Source of the DNA: Streptomyces monomycini
GTDB taxonomy: Bacteria > Actinomycetota > Actinomycetes > Streptomycetales > Streptomycetaceae
Assembly: GCF_022271435.1 (NCBI RefSeq)
Contig: NZ_JAFIQY010000050.1
Location: forward strand, 1 to 61,256
Reading direction: 5' to 3'
DNA: 61,256 nucleotides
Position numbers and translations under genes: made by a program. Below the pieces are notes generated by a model, which saw only the letters and a list, made by a program, of their open reading frames with translations, ran no database searches and was not told where the DNA came from. Below, in pieces: positions 32,212-40,911 of this stretch (position 1 is the stretch's first letter; every line of letters begins with the position of its first letter).

Positions 32212-33636
32212 TCAGTACCTCCAGCGCGTCGCCGCGGTGATCTCTTCGGGCTCGCTGTCCGCGAAGTGCGCCGCCTCCGCGCGGCGTACGGCGATCACGG
32301 CGCCGTACAGCACCTCGCCCATGGCCTCCCGCAGCACCGCCGACTCCGCCAGCCGGTCGGTGGACTCGGTCAGCGACGAGGGCAGCCGGACGATGCCGCG
32401 CCGGGCGCGTTCCCGGACCCCCAGGACGCCCGGGTCGCCGGTGACCGGCGGAGGCAGCACGGCGCCCGTGGACAGGCCGTGCAGCCCGGCGGCGATCACC
32501 GCGCCGACCGCCAGGTACGGATTGGCGGCGGCGTCGAACGGCTTGATCTCGGCGTGCCCGCCGTCCGGGTCGTCGGGGGCGCCGGTGACCAGGCGCAGCG
32601 CGGCCTCCCGGTTCTCCACGCCCCAGCACTGGTAGGCGCCGGCCCACACGGACGGGCCGAGCCGCAGGTAACTCGCGGGCGAGGGGCAGCCGACGGCGAG
32701 CAGCGCGGGCATCGTCTCCAGGACGCCGCCGAGGAACCGTACGGCGTCCGGGTCCAGGCCCCGGTCGGCGTCCGGCGCCCGGTGCAGGCTGCGTTCGCCG
32801 CGGTGCAGGCTGAGGTGGAGGTGGCAGCCGTTGCCGACCTGGCCGGCCACGACCGAGGGCGCGAAGCTGGCCCGCAGACCGTGCCGGAGCGAGACGGCCC
32901 GTACGGTCTCCCGGACGAGGACCAGGTCGTCGGCGGCGCGCAGCGGGTCGGCCGGCGCGGTGGAGACCTCGAACTGGCCCGGCGCGTACTCGGGGTGGAG
33001 CTGGAGGACGTCGATGTCCTGGAGGGCCAGTGCCTCGGCCACGTCGCGGAGGTAGTCGGAGAGTTCGACGACGCGGGTCATGCCGTAGGCGGGGCCCGCG
33101 CAGGGGTGGTCCAGGGTTTCGTCGGCGCCCGCGGGACCGTCGGAGCGCCTGGCGCCGGCCTCCGGCGCGCGGGTGACCACCCACTCCGTCTCGAACCCCA
33201 TCCGCAGGACCAGCCCCGCGTCGGCGGCCCGCCGCACCATGCGGCGGGCGAACTGCCGCTGGCAGCCGGGGTGCGGCGTGCCGAGCTGGTCGTAGCGGTC
33301 GACCGGCGCCCAGGCCCAGCCGGGCTGCGCGGCCAGCACGGTGACCCGCTCCAGGTCGGGGAAGAGCCGCAGGTCGCCGTCGGGCCCGCCGAGGTGCGCG
33401 GACGCGGTGATCGCGTCGTCGGAGGTGAAGACGTCGAAGACCGGTGACATGCCGACACCGCGCTGCACCGCGGGTGCCAGCCGGGCCGTCGGCACGGTCT
33501 TGGTACGGGCGATGCCCGCGTTGTCGACCCAGGTGAGGGCGATCGCGCGGACGTGCTCCGCGTCCAGCCGTGCCGCCGTCCGGCGGGCGTCGCCCCACTG
33601 CTGTGCAGGCCCCGGTTCCATAGCGCGTGTCCCCAT
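32212..33636 (-). CDS. Glutamine synthetase-like gamma-glutamyl ligase
   Basis: 474-aa GS-fold enzyme. Catalytic-domain blocks: MGFETEWV, HPEYAPGQFEVS, NGCHLHLSLH and the glutamate site region ENREAALR. Unlike true GlnA, the N-terminal part and the adenylylation loop are diverged, as in the GlnA3/GlnA4 and FluG groups that ligate glutamate to polyamines, ethanolamine or other amines. ATG 33636 has only a weak GGCGGA upstream. It sits 85 nt before the amidohydrolase. The amine substrate cannot be read from the sequence. Confidence 0.88.
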   Translation of the reverse strand: MGTRAMEPGPAQQWGDARRTAARLDAEHVRAIALTWVDNAGIARTKTVPTARLAPAVQRGVGMSPVFDVFTSDDAITASAHLGGPDGDLRLFPDLERVTVLAAQPGWAWAPVDRYDQLGTPHPGCQRQFARRMVRRAADAGLVLRMGFETEWVVTRAPEAGARRSDGPAGADETLDHPCAGPAYGMTRVVELSDYLRDVAEALALQDIDVLQLHPEYAPGQFEVSTAPADPLRAADDLVLVRETVRAVSLRHGLRASFAPSVVAGQVGNGCHLHLSLHRGERSLHRAPDADRGLDPDAVRFLGGVLETMPALLAVGCPSPASYLRLGPSVWAGAYQCWGVENREAALRLVTGAPDDPDGGHAEIKPFDAAANPYLAVGAVIAAGLHGLSTGAVLPPPVTGDPGVLGVRERARRGIVRLPSSLTESTDRLAESAVLREAMGEVLYGAVIAVRRAEAAHFADSEPEEITAATRWRY

Positions 33637-33782
33637 TCCGCCATGCCGCTCACTCGGCGGCCGATCGAACTGTGCCCTGGTCCGCTGTCCGCGCCAGGGT
33701 GCCCCCGGTCAGGCGCGGTTGCCGCGGGTGCCCTGCCGGACGGCAGGCGCGGCCGTCCCGTTCCCGGAGGCCGTACCGGCCG

Positions 33783-35846
33783 TCACGGACAGTCGAACTC
33801 GCACCATACGCACTTTCCGTTGCCGCGCGGTTCCACACCCCAGACATCCGACAGCCGGTCCACCAGCAGCAGCCCGCGCCCGGACATCGCGGACTCGTCG
33901 CTGTCGCGGCGGCGCGGCAGGGCGCTGGAGCGGTCGGCCACCTCCAGGCGCAGCCGCCGGTCGGTGCCGTGCGGCATCCGCACGGTCACCACCGCCGCGC
34001 CGTCGGTGTGCAGCAGCGCGTTGGTGATCAACTCGTCGGCGGCCAGTTCGATCTCCTCGGCGCGCTCCCGTGCGCCCCAGGCCCGTACCGCGGCGCGGAT
34101 CATGTGACGGGCGGCGGACAGCCCTTGGGCGTCGTCGGGGGCGACGTGCTGCTGGAGCCGTCCGGCGGCCGGCGCGGCGGGCTCCCCGCCGCGCCGCAGG
34201 ATCAGCATCGCCATGTCGTCCTCGCCGGTCTGCTCGGCCGCCAGCTCGCAGAGCCGGTCGGCCAGTTGCTGGACGTCCTGGGGGCCGTCGCGCACCACCC
34301 TGGCCAGGTGCCGTACGCCGTCCTCGATGTCGGCGCCCGGCTGTTCCACCAGCCCGTCGGTGTACAGCACCAGGGTCTCCCCGATGCCCAGGTGGACGGT
34401 GGTGACGGGGTAGTCCAGGTCGCGGAAACCGGTCGCTATGCCCAGCGGCAGGCCGCCGGCCAGCTCCAGGCGCCGGCACAGGCCCTCGGCGTGCCGCAGC
34501 AGCGGGTCGACGTGTCCGGCGCGCACCAGCCGCACCGTCCCGGTGGCCAGGTCGGCGTCCGCGTAGGTGCAGGTGGCGAAGCGGTCGGTGTCCAGTTCGC
34601 CGAGGAAGGCGGAAGCGCGGGCCATGACGGTGGCGGGCGGGTGCCCCTCGGCGGCGTAGGCGCGCAGCACGATCCGCAGCTGGCCCATGACGGTCGCGGC
34701 GTGGGTGTCGTGCCCCTGGACGTCGCCGATGACCGCGGCGACCCGGCCTTCGGGCAGCGGGATCACGTCGTACCAGTCGCCGCCGATGTCCCGGCCGATC
34801 CGGGCGGCCCGGTAGCGGACGGCGATCTGGGCGCCGGGGATGCCGGGGATGCGGCGCGGCAGCATGGCCTGCTGGAGGCCCTCGGCGAGGTCGTGCTCCT
34901 GGTCGTAGAGCATGGCGCGGGCCAGGCTCTGCGCGACGCTGGAGCCGAGGGCGAGCAGCAGGTTGCGCTCCTGTACGCCGAACGGGTTCTCCGAACGGTA
35001 GAACAGGCCCACCACTCCGATCGGCCGGGCCTGCGCGATGAGCGGCAGGTACGCGGCGGAGCCGAAGTCCATCCTTTCGAGGTGCGGCCAGAGCGCCGGG
35101 TAGCGTTCGGCGAACTCGGCGCGGGAGCGGATGAAGCACGGCTGGAGGGTGCGCACCGCCTCGCTCATCGGGAACTCCTCCTCGACCCGCAGCACCTCGT
35201 GCTGCGGTACGAAGCTGCCCGCCTGCCCTTCGTGCACCACCCGGATGCGGCCCGCCTCGACCAGTCCGACGATGACGTTCCGCGCGCCGAGCCTGGTCAG
35301 CGCCTGGTCGTCGCCGAGCACGCCGATGACGTCGTGGACGGTCCTGGCGTGCGCCAGGGCCGCCGTGGTGCGCTCGACGAGGCCGGTGTTGCGCAGTCTG
35401 CGGGCGTGCGCCTGGGCCCGTTCCGCCGCCTGGGTGTACTCCTGGCTGGCGTCCCGGACGACGCCGATGATGCGGTGCGGCTTGCCGGTCCCGTCCCGGC
35501 GGATGCTGGCCTGGGTGTGGGTCCAGCGCACCGTGCCGTCCCGCAGCCGGACGCGGAAGTAGGCGCCGTAGGAGTCGCTGCCGTCCTTCAGCGCCTGGGA
35601 GACGACGCTGTCCAGGCGGGCCGCCTCGTCCGGCGGCAGACGGCAGCCCAGGGTGGCCGGGTCGGAGTCGTACTCCTCCGGCGGCAGGTCGAAGACCTCC
35701 AGAGCGGAACCGTCCATGTGCATACGGCCGCTGTCGAGGTCCCAGTCGAAGCCGCCCATGCCGTTGAGGGCCAGCGTCAGGTCCGGATGAGCGGGCCAGT
35801 CGTCCGGCACCGACACGGTCGGCCGCTTCGCGCCCCGGTCAGCCAT
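33783..35846 (-). CDS. PAS-GAF-PP2C (SpoIIE) phosphatase with HATPase domain, paralogue 2
   Basis: 687-aa paralogue of 7301-9562. PAS (LALNGMGGFDWDLDSG to RWTHTQAS, about 20-130), GAF (about 165-300), PP2C (GGDWYDVIPLPEGR, GDVQGHDTHAATVMG, YTDGLVEQPG, DDMAMLIL) and HATPase (ELITNALLHTDG, GRGLLLVDRLSDVWGVEPRG). It lacks the Pro/Asp-rich N-terminus of the other copy. ATG 35846 is chosen because homology begins soon after; the frame is open for 36 more codons. No strong ribosome site. Divergent from the XRE-TetR gene. Confidence 0.88.
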   Translation of the reverse strand: MADRGAKRPTVSVPDDWPAHPDLTLALNGMGGFDWDLDSGRMHMDGSALEVFDLPPEEYDSDPATLGCRLPPDEAARLDSVVSQALKDGSDSYGAYFRVRLRDGTVRWTHTQASIRRDGTGKPHRIIGVVRDASQEYTQAAERAQAHARRLRNTGLVERTTAALAHARTVHDVIGVLGDDQALTRLGARNVIVGLVEAGRIRVVHEGQAGSFVPQHEVLRVEEEFPMSEAVRTLQPCFIRSRAEFAERYPALWPHLERMDFGSAAYLPLIAQARPIGVVGLFYRSENPFGVQERNLLLALGSSVAQSLARAMLYDQEHDLAEGLQQAMLPRRIPGIPGAQIAVRYRAARIGRDIGGDWYDVIPLPEGRVAAVIGDVQGHDTHAATVMGQLRIVLRAYAAEGHPPATVMARASAFLGELDTDRFATCTYADADLATGTVRLVRAGHVDPLLRHAEGLCRRLELAGGLPLGIATGFRDLDYPVTTVHLGIGETLVLYTDGLVEQPGADIEDGVRHLARVVRDGPQDVQQLADRLCELAAEQTGEDDMAMLILRRGGEPAAPAAGRLQQHVAPDDAQGLSAARHMIRAAVRAWGARERAEEIELAADELITNALLHTDGAAVVTVRMPHGTDRRLRLEVADRSSALPRRRDSDESAMSGRGLLLVDRLSDVWGVEPRGNGKCVWCEFDCP

Positions 35847-35942
35847 GTCCGCAACTTTGCCACATTTGTCCTGTACGTGGCCGGTCCACACGTGTCCCGT
35901 ACGACGTCGGGCGACGAAGCCGGGCCGGCGGGGCCGCGCACC

Positions 35943-35960
35943 TGACTTATGCATCAGTCA
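35943..35960. promoter_or_regulatory. Operator-like palindrome upstream of the XRE-TetR gene
   Basis: TGACTTATGCATCAGTCA is an 18-bp dyad with one mismatched pair, lying about 105 nt before ATG 36065 and 97 nt from the divergent phosphatase start. Size and form suit a TetR-family site; autoregulation is inferred. Confidence 0.5.
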
Positions 35961-36064
35961 GTGCTCAACACAACAGTCACGTCCCAGCCATGACCGGCCT
36001 TTATGGCAACGTCTTCCGCAGCGGTCGTTGCGGTTACCTCAACACACTGTTACGGTCCCTGACC

Positions 36065-36928
36065 ATGTCCATGGACGAAGACCCCGGCACCCGGGTCCCC
36101 GACGACAGCGAGATCTGCGACCGCGTCCGGCAGGTGGTCGACAGCCTCGGTATCAGCCGCCGCGAGTTCGCCCGGCGCATCGTGATGGACCCCTCGAAGC
36201 TGTCCAGGTCGCTGGGCGGCACCCGGCGTTTCACCCTCGCCGAGATCGTGCGCGTCGCGGACATCGGCGGCGTGGACGTGGCGTGGCTGCTCGGCTCCCG
36301 GGGCGGCTCCCCGGCGCCGGCCCGGGACCGGGAGCCGGTCGCGGTGCCCGAGGGCGGCCGGCCGCTCCAGATCGTCCGGGAGACCGTCCGGCTGATCGCC
36401 GAGCACGGTTTCCACGGCGTACGGGTCGCCGACATCGCCGCCGCCTGCGGCACCAGCACGGCCGCCGTGCACTACCACTTCCCCGGCCGCGACGAGCTGC
36501 TGGAAGCGGCCGTGCGCTGGTGCATGGACGAGGACACCGCGCGGCGCGCCGCGGGTCTGGCCGACGCGCCGGACGCCCACGCCGAGCTGCTGCACCTGAT
36601 CGCGCTCCAGACGCCGCGCACCGCACAGCAGCGGCGGCAGTGGCTGGTCTGGCTCGACCTGTGGGCGCAGGCCGCGCGCTCCACCGCCGTCGGGCAGCTG
36701 CACGAGCACTACTACCGGCAGTGGCGGACCACCGTCGCCGAAGTGCTGCGCCGGGGCGTCGACCAGGGCGTCTTCCGTGCCGTGGACCCCGAGCCCACCG
36801 CACTGCGGCTGACCGCGCTCATCGACGGCCTGGCCACCCAGGTGCTGGCCACCGCGCCCGACAGCACCGGCCCGGACACCATGCACGCCGCGCTGCTCAC
36901 CTTCATCGACCACGAACTGGCCCCCTGA
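36065..36928 (+). CDS. XRE-TetR fusion transcriptional regulator
   Basis: 287-aa regulator carrying two DNA-binding modules: an XRE-like helix-turn-helix (about 15-75, SRREFARRIVMDPSKLSRSLGG) and a TetR domain (about 100-145, LIAEHGFHGVRVADIAAACGTSTAAVHYHF) with a TetR ligand/dimer domain behind (DUF-type TetR C-terminus). ATG 36065 lies close to a TTACGG -10-like element, so a leaderless or near-leaderless start is possible. It precedes the carnitine genes by 39 nt on the same strand and probably heads and controls that operon. Confidence 0.85.
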   Translation: MSMDEDPGTRVPDDSEICDRVRQVVDSLGISRREFARRIVMDPSKLSRSLGGTRRFTLAEIVRVADIGGVDVAWLLGSRGGSPAPARDREPVAVPEGGRPLQIVRETVRLIAEHGFHGVRVADIAAACGTSTAAVHYHFPGRDELLEAAVRWCMDEDTARRAAGLADAPDAHAELLHLIALQTPRTAQQRRQWLVWLDLWAQAARSTAVGQLHEHYYRQWRTTVAEVLRRGVDQGVFRAVDPEPTALRLTALIDGLATQVLATAPDSTGPDTMHAALLTFIDHELAP

Positions 36929-36967
36929 GCGGGCTGCTCCCCCGCCCCACCGACCGAAGGACCCGCC

Positions 36968-37855
36968 GTGAACAACGAGGTCATCATCACCTGCGCGCTG
37001 ACCGGAGCCGGTGACACCGTGCGCCGCTCGCCGCACGTCCCCGTCACCCCCGAGCAGATAGCCAGGTCCGCCGTCGAGGCGGCCTCGGCCGGCGCCGCCG
37101 TCGTCCACATCCACGTACGCGACCCGGAGACCGGCGCCCCGTCCCGCGACCCGCGCCTGTACGCCGAGGTCGTCGAGCGCGTCAAGGAGACCGGCACCGA
37201 CGTCGTCATCAACCTGACCGCCGGGATGGGCGGCGACCTCGTCGTCGACCCGGACGAGCCGCTGCGGCACCTGCCCGGTACGGACCTGGTCGGCGGCCTG
37301 GAGCGGCTGCCGCACGTCGAGGAACTGCTGCCCGACATCTGCACCCTGGACTGCGGCTCGCTGAACTTCGGCGACGGCTCCAACCTCTACGTCTCGACGC
37401 CCGACATGCTGCGCGCGGGCGCCAAGCGCATCCAGGAGCTGGGCGTACGGCCGGAGCTGGAGATCTTCGACACCGGACAGCTGTGGTTCGCCAAGCAGCT
37501 GCTCGCCGAGGGGCTGCTCGACGACCCGACCGTCTTCCAGCTGTGCATGGGCGTCCCGTGGGGCGCGCCGGCCGACCCGGGCGTGCTCCAGTCGATGGTC
37601 GCGATGCTCCCCGAGGGCGCCCAGTGGGCCAGCTTCGCGCTCGGCCGGATGCAGATGCCGTGGGTCGCGCAGTCCATCCTGCTCGGCGGCAACGTCCGGG
37701 TGGGCCTGGAGGACAACCTCTATCTGAGCAAGGGCGTCAAGGCGACCAACGGGCAGCTGGTCGAACGGGCCGTGCGGATCACGGAGTTGCTGGGCGCGAC
37801 AGTCGCCACCCCGGACCAGGCCCGGGCCCGCCTCGGCCTGAGGCCGCGCGGCTGA
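36968..37855 (+). CDS. Beta-keto acid cleavage enzyme (BKACE), probable 3-dehydrocarnitine:acetyl-CoA trimethylamine-acyl transferase
   Basis: 295-aa DUF849/BKACE protein. The zinc ligands HIH are at 47-49, with GGLERLPHVEELLPDICTLDCGSLNF and VPWGAP typical of the family. BKACEs exchange acetyl-CoA with a beta-keto acid to give acetoacetate plus a new acyl-CoA. Specificity is inferred from the next two genes (carnitine dehydrogenase, thioesterase): 3-dehydrocarnitine to betainyl-CoA. GTG 36968 has GAAGGA upstream. Confidence 0.85.
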   Translation: MNNEVIITCALTGAGDTVRRSPHVPVTPEQIARSAVEAASAGAAVVHIHVRDPETGAPSRDPRLYAEVVERVKETGTDVVINLTAGMGGDLVVDPDEPLRHLPGTDLVGGLERLPHVEELLPDICTLDCGSLNFGDGSNLYVSTPDMLRAGAKRIQELGVRPELEIFDTGQLWFAKQLLAEGLLDDPTVFQLCMGVPWGAPADPGVLQSMVAMLPEGAQWASFALGRMQMPWVAQSILLGGNVRVGLEDNLYLSKGVKATNGQLVERAVRITELLGATVATPDQARARLGLRPRG

Positions 37856-37899
37856 AGAGCCCGGTTCCCCCTCGCCCCTCTCACCCTCAGGAGTCGCCC

Positions 37900-38856
37900 G
37901 TGTCCCCCACCCCTCCCTCCTCCGTACGCCGCGTGGCGTGCATCGGCGCCGGCGTCATAGGCGGCGGCTGGGTCGCCCACTTCCTCGCCCGTGGCTACGA
38001 CGTCACCGCCTGGGACCCCGCGCCGGACGCCGAGGACAAGCTGCGCCGACTGGTCACGGCCGCCTGGCCCGCGCTGGAACAGCTCGGCCTGGCCGAAGGC
38101 GCCTCGCCCGACCGCCTGACCATCGCGCCGACCCTCGCCGCGGCCGTCGCCGACGCCGAGTTCGTACAGGAGAGCGCCCCCGAGAAGCTGGAGCTCAAGC
38201 GCGATCTGCTCGCCCAGCTCGACGCCGCCGCCCCGCCCGGCGTGGTCATCGCCTCCTCCACCTCCGGCTACCCGATGACCGACATGCAGACGGCGGCCGC
38301 CACGCCCGGCCGCCTGGTCGTCGGGCACCCGTTCAACCCGCCGTACCTGATTCCGCTGGTCGAGGTGGTCGGCGGGGAGCGGACCGACCGTACGGCGGTC
38401 GAGTGGGCCGCCGAGTTCTACGAGGCGGCGGGCAAGTCCGTGATCACCATGGACCGTGAGCTGCCCGGGTTCATCGCCAACCGCCTCCAGGAGGCCCTGT
38501 GGCGCGAGGCGCTGCACATGGTCGCCAACGGCGAGGCCACGGTCGAGGACATCGACACCTCGATCACCGAAGGGCCGGGGCTGCGCTGGGCGTTCATGGG
38601 CCCGATGCTGACGTTCGCGCTGGCCGGCGGCGAGGGCGGGATGGCCCACATGCTCGACCACTTCGGCCCGTCGCTGAAGTCCCCGTGGACCCGGCTGGAG
38701 GCCCCGGAGCTGGACCGGGCGTTGCGGGACGCGGTGGTCGACGGCTGCGACCGGGCCGCCGACGGCCGTACGTACGCGCAGCTCGTCGCCGAGCGCGACC
38801 AGGGCGTCATCGACGTGCTGCGGGCGACCGGCCGTCTGGACGGGCCCGCCCGGTGA
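37900..38856 (+). CDS. L-carnitine dehydrogenase (3-hydroxyacyl-CoA dehydrogenase family)
   Basis: 318-aa NAD-dependent dehydrogenase. The Rossmann loop GAGVIGGGW is at about 14-22, with SSTSGYPMTDMQ, HPFNPPYLIPLVEVVGG and FIANRLQEALWREALHMV in family order. The closest recognised group oxidises L-carnitine to 3-dehydrocarnitine. GTG 37900 has AGGAG 7 nt upstream. The stop overlaps the start of the thioesterase gene (GTGA). Confidence 0.88.
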   Translation: MSPTPPSSVRRVACIGAGVIGGGWVAHFLARGYDVTAWDPAPDAEDKLRRLVTAAWPALEQLGLAEGASPDRLTIAPTLAAAVADAEFVQESAPEKLELKRDLLAQLDAAAPPGVVIASSTSGYPMTDMQTAAATPGRLVVGHPFNPPYLIPLVEVVGGERTDRTAVEWAAEFYEAAGKSVITMDRELPGFIANRLQEALWREALHMVANGEATVEDIDTSITEGPGLRWAFMGPMLTFALAGGEGGMAHMLDHFGPSLKSPWTRLEAPELDRALRDAVVDGCDRAADGRTYAQLVAERDQGVIDVLRATGRLDGPAR

Positions 38857-39311
38857 CGGCGGGGCTGCCGCTGTTCCGGCGGACCGTCCAGGACGACTGG
38901 ATCGACTACAACGGCCATCTCTCCGAGGCGTACTACGTCCTGGTCTTCGGCTTCGCGACGGACGCCCTCATGGACGCGGCCGGCCTCGACGCGGCCTACC
39001 GCACCCGCACCGGCCATTCGCTCTACACAGTCGAGGCGCACGTGCGCTACCTCGCGGAGGTGCCGCGGGGCGCCGAACTCCTCGTACGGACGACGGTGCT
39101 GGGCGTGGGCGCGAAGAAGGCGCGTTTCGTCCACGAGATGTACGTGGGGGACGTGGCCGGCGGCCCGGTGGCCACCGAGGAGATCTTCGCCCTGCACGTC
39201 CACCAGGGCGAGGGGCGCGCCGCGCCGCTGCCGGAGGGGGCGTACGGGCGGCTGGCGGAGCTGGTCCGGCCGGCGCCGGAGTGGGCCGGGCGGGGGATCC
39301 GCGAGGTGTAG
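38853..39311 (+). CDS. Hot-dog thioesterase (probable betainyl-CoA thioesterase)
   Basis: 152-aa acyl-CoA thioesterase of the 4-hydroxybenzoyl-CoA type. DWIDYNGHLSEAYYV carries the active-site Asp/Asn-His region. In other bacteria this domain is fused to carnitine dehydrogenase; here the two genes overlap by GTGA. It should release glycine betaine from betainyl-CoA, an osmoprotectant and methyl donor. Substrate is inferred from context. Confidence 0.85.
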   Translation: MTAGLPLFRRTVQDDWIDYNGHLSEAYYVLVFGFATDALMDAAGLDAAYRTRTGHSLYTVEAHVRYLAEVPRGAELLVRTTVLGVGAKKARFVHEMYVGDVAGGPVATEEIFALHVHQGEGRAAPLPEGAYGRLAELVRPAPEWAGRGIREV

Positions 39312-39453
39312 GCGCGGGGAATCCGAGAGGCGTGGCGCGGCGTTGTACGGCGTGTCCCCGGTCCGCCGGGGGCGCGCCGTCGCCGGGTCGGCCGTCCGCC
39401 CGTCGCGCGGTGCCACTCTAGGAGCCCCGCACCCCGTCCGGAGAGGAACCGTC

Positions 39454-39786
39454 ATGCCGTCCGTACCAGGTCACCGCATCACCGTCGAGCAGGGCACCGA
39501 GCACGTCCGGGTCGTCCAGGACGGCCAGGTGGTCGCCGACAGCCGCCGTCCGCTGCTGCTGCACGAGACCGGGTATCCGGTGCGCTACTACCTGCCGCCC
39601 GAGGACGTCCGGACGGATCTGCTGGTCCCGTCCGGGACCCGTACCCACTGCCCGTTCAAGGGGGACGCCTCCTACTGGTCGCTTTCCGGTGGCCCGGAGG
39701 ACATCGCGTGGACCTACCCTGCGCCGAAGTCAGCGGTCGAGCAGATCAAGGACCATCTGTGCTTCCACGGGGCGGAGTTGGTGTGA
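39454..39786 (+). CDS. DUF427-domain protein
   Basis: 110-aa single-domain DUF427 protein (GQVVADSRRPLLLHETGYPVRYYLPPEDV, SYWSL, WTYPAPKSAVEQIKDHLCFH, each cut from the run). Family members are small cytoplasmic beta-rich proteins with no settled function. ATG 39454 has GAGAGGA upstream. It lies 142 nt after the thioesterase on the same strand; membership in that operon is doubtful. Confidence 0.85.
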   Translation: MPSVPGHRITVEQGTEHVRVVQDGQVVADSRRPLLLHETGYPVRYYLPPEDVRTDLLVPSGTRTHCPFKGDASYWSLSGGPEDIAWTYPAPKSAVEQIKDHLCFHGAELV

Positions 39787-39806
39787 GCGACGCCGCACGG
39801 TGGTGA

Positions 39807-39824
39807 GTAGGAAAGTTTCCTAAC
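39807..39824. promoter_or_regulatory. TAGGAAA-G-TTTCCTA operator-like palindrome
   Basis: A 15-bp dyad TAGGAAAGTTTCCTA (39808-39822) stands in AT-rich sequence about 90 nt before the metallophosphoesterase start and followed by TAACTATTCT. A similar sequence recurs upstream of secreted hydrolase genes in streptomycetes as I recall, but the cognate regulator is unknown to me. Confidence 0.55.
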
Positions 39825-39909
39825 TATTCTCCGTCAGGCTTATTGACGCGTACATGCGCCGTCGTCAAGATTCCTCCGAACGGCACCTCCGCCGACCGAG
39901 GAGACGGAC

Positions 39910-40890
39910 ATGACGCCCACCCCCCGCGCCGCGAAGTCCCGCAGCACCCGCCCGGCCAGGCCCTTTCTCACCAACCCCCGCACCGGCATACCCACCGCCG
40001 CGGGCGCGGTCCTCGCGCTCGTCGGCGGTGCGGTGCTGTGGTCGCCGGCCGGCCGGGCGGACGCCGCGCCGGAGCGGACGGCCGCGCGGGCCGGCGGGTT
40101 CACGGTGGTCGCCGCCGGTGACATCGCCGAGCAGTGCACCGCGAGCAGCAGCAGCTGCGTGCACCCGAAGACCGCCGCCCAGGTCGAGAAGATCGACCCG
40201 GAGTTCGTCCTGACCATGGGCGACAACCAGTACGACGACGCCCGGCTGAAGGACTTCAAGAAGTACTACGACACCTCCTGGGGCGCCTTCAAGGCCAAGA
40301 CCCGCCCGGTCGCCGGCAACCACGAGACGTACGACCCGGCCGGCAAACTGGCCGGGTACAAGTCCTACTTCGGCTCCATCGCCTACCCCAAGGGAAAGAG
40401 CTATTACAGCTTCGACCACGGCAACTGGCACTTCGTCGCGCTGGACTCCAACAGTCTGAACTCCACGCAGACCAAGTGGCTCAAGGACGACCTCGCGGCC
40501 AACTCCAAGAAGTGCGTGGCCGCCTACTGGCACCACCCGCTGTTCTCCTCCGGCGAGCACGGCAACCAGCCGGTCAGCCGCTCCGTGTGGAAGCTGCTGT
40601 ACGACGCCAAGGCGGAGCTGGTGCTCAACGGGCACGACCACCACTACGAGCGTTTCGCGCCGCAGGACGCGGACGGCAAGGCCGACGACAAGGGCCTGGT
40701 CGAACTGCTCGCCGGTATGGGCGGCGCCAACCCGTACAAGATCGAGGAAGTCCAGCCGAACAGTGAGAAGCGGCTGACCAAGACCTTCGGCGTGGTCAAG
40801 CTGAACCTCACCGACGACGGGTTCTCCTGGGACCTGATCGGCACGGACGGCAAGACCAAGGACAGCAGCCCGTCCTACCGGTGCCACTGA
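39910..40890 (+). CDS. Secreted metallophosphoesterase
   Basis: 326-aa calcineurin-like phosphoesterase. A long basic N-terminus is followed by a hydrophobic signal (AGAVLALVGGAVLWSPAGRA, about 30-50). Metal motifs are AAGDIAEQ (about 68), MGDNQY (about 103), AGNHETYD (about 135), WHHPLFSSGEHGN (about 212) and NGHDHHYERFAP (about 243). It heads an apparent operon with an MFS carrier (21-nt gap) and a TolB-like protein. It differs clearly from the family member at 3-1127. Confidence 0.88.
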   Translation: MTPTPRAAKSRSTRPARPFLTNPRTGIPTAAGAVLALVGGAVLWSPAGRADAAPERTAARAGGFTVVAAGDIAEQCTASSSSCVHPKTAAQVEKIDPEFVLTMGDNQYDDARLKDFKKYYDTSWGAFKAKTRPVAGNHETYDPAGKLAGYKSYFGSIAYPKGKSYYSFDHGNWHFVALDSNSLNSTQTKWLKDDLAANSKKCVAAYWHHPLFSSGEHGNQPVSRSVWKLLYDAKAELVLNGHDHHYERFAPQDADGKADDKGLVELLAGMGGANPYKIEEVQPNSEKRLTKTFGVVKLNLTDDGFSWDLIGTDGKTKDSSPSYRCH

Positions 40891-40911
40891 CCGGCCCGGG
40901 ACCCACCCGCC

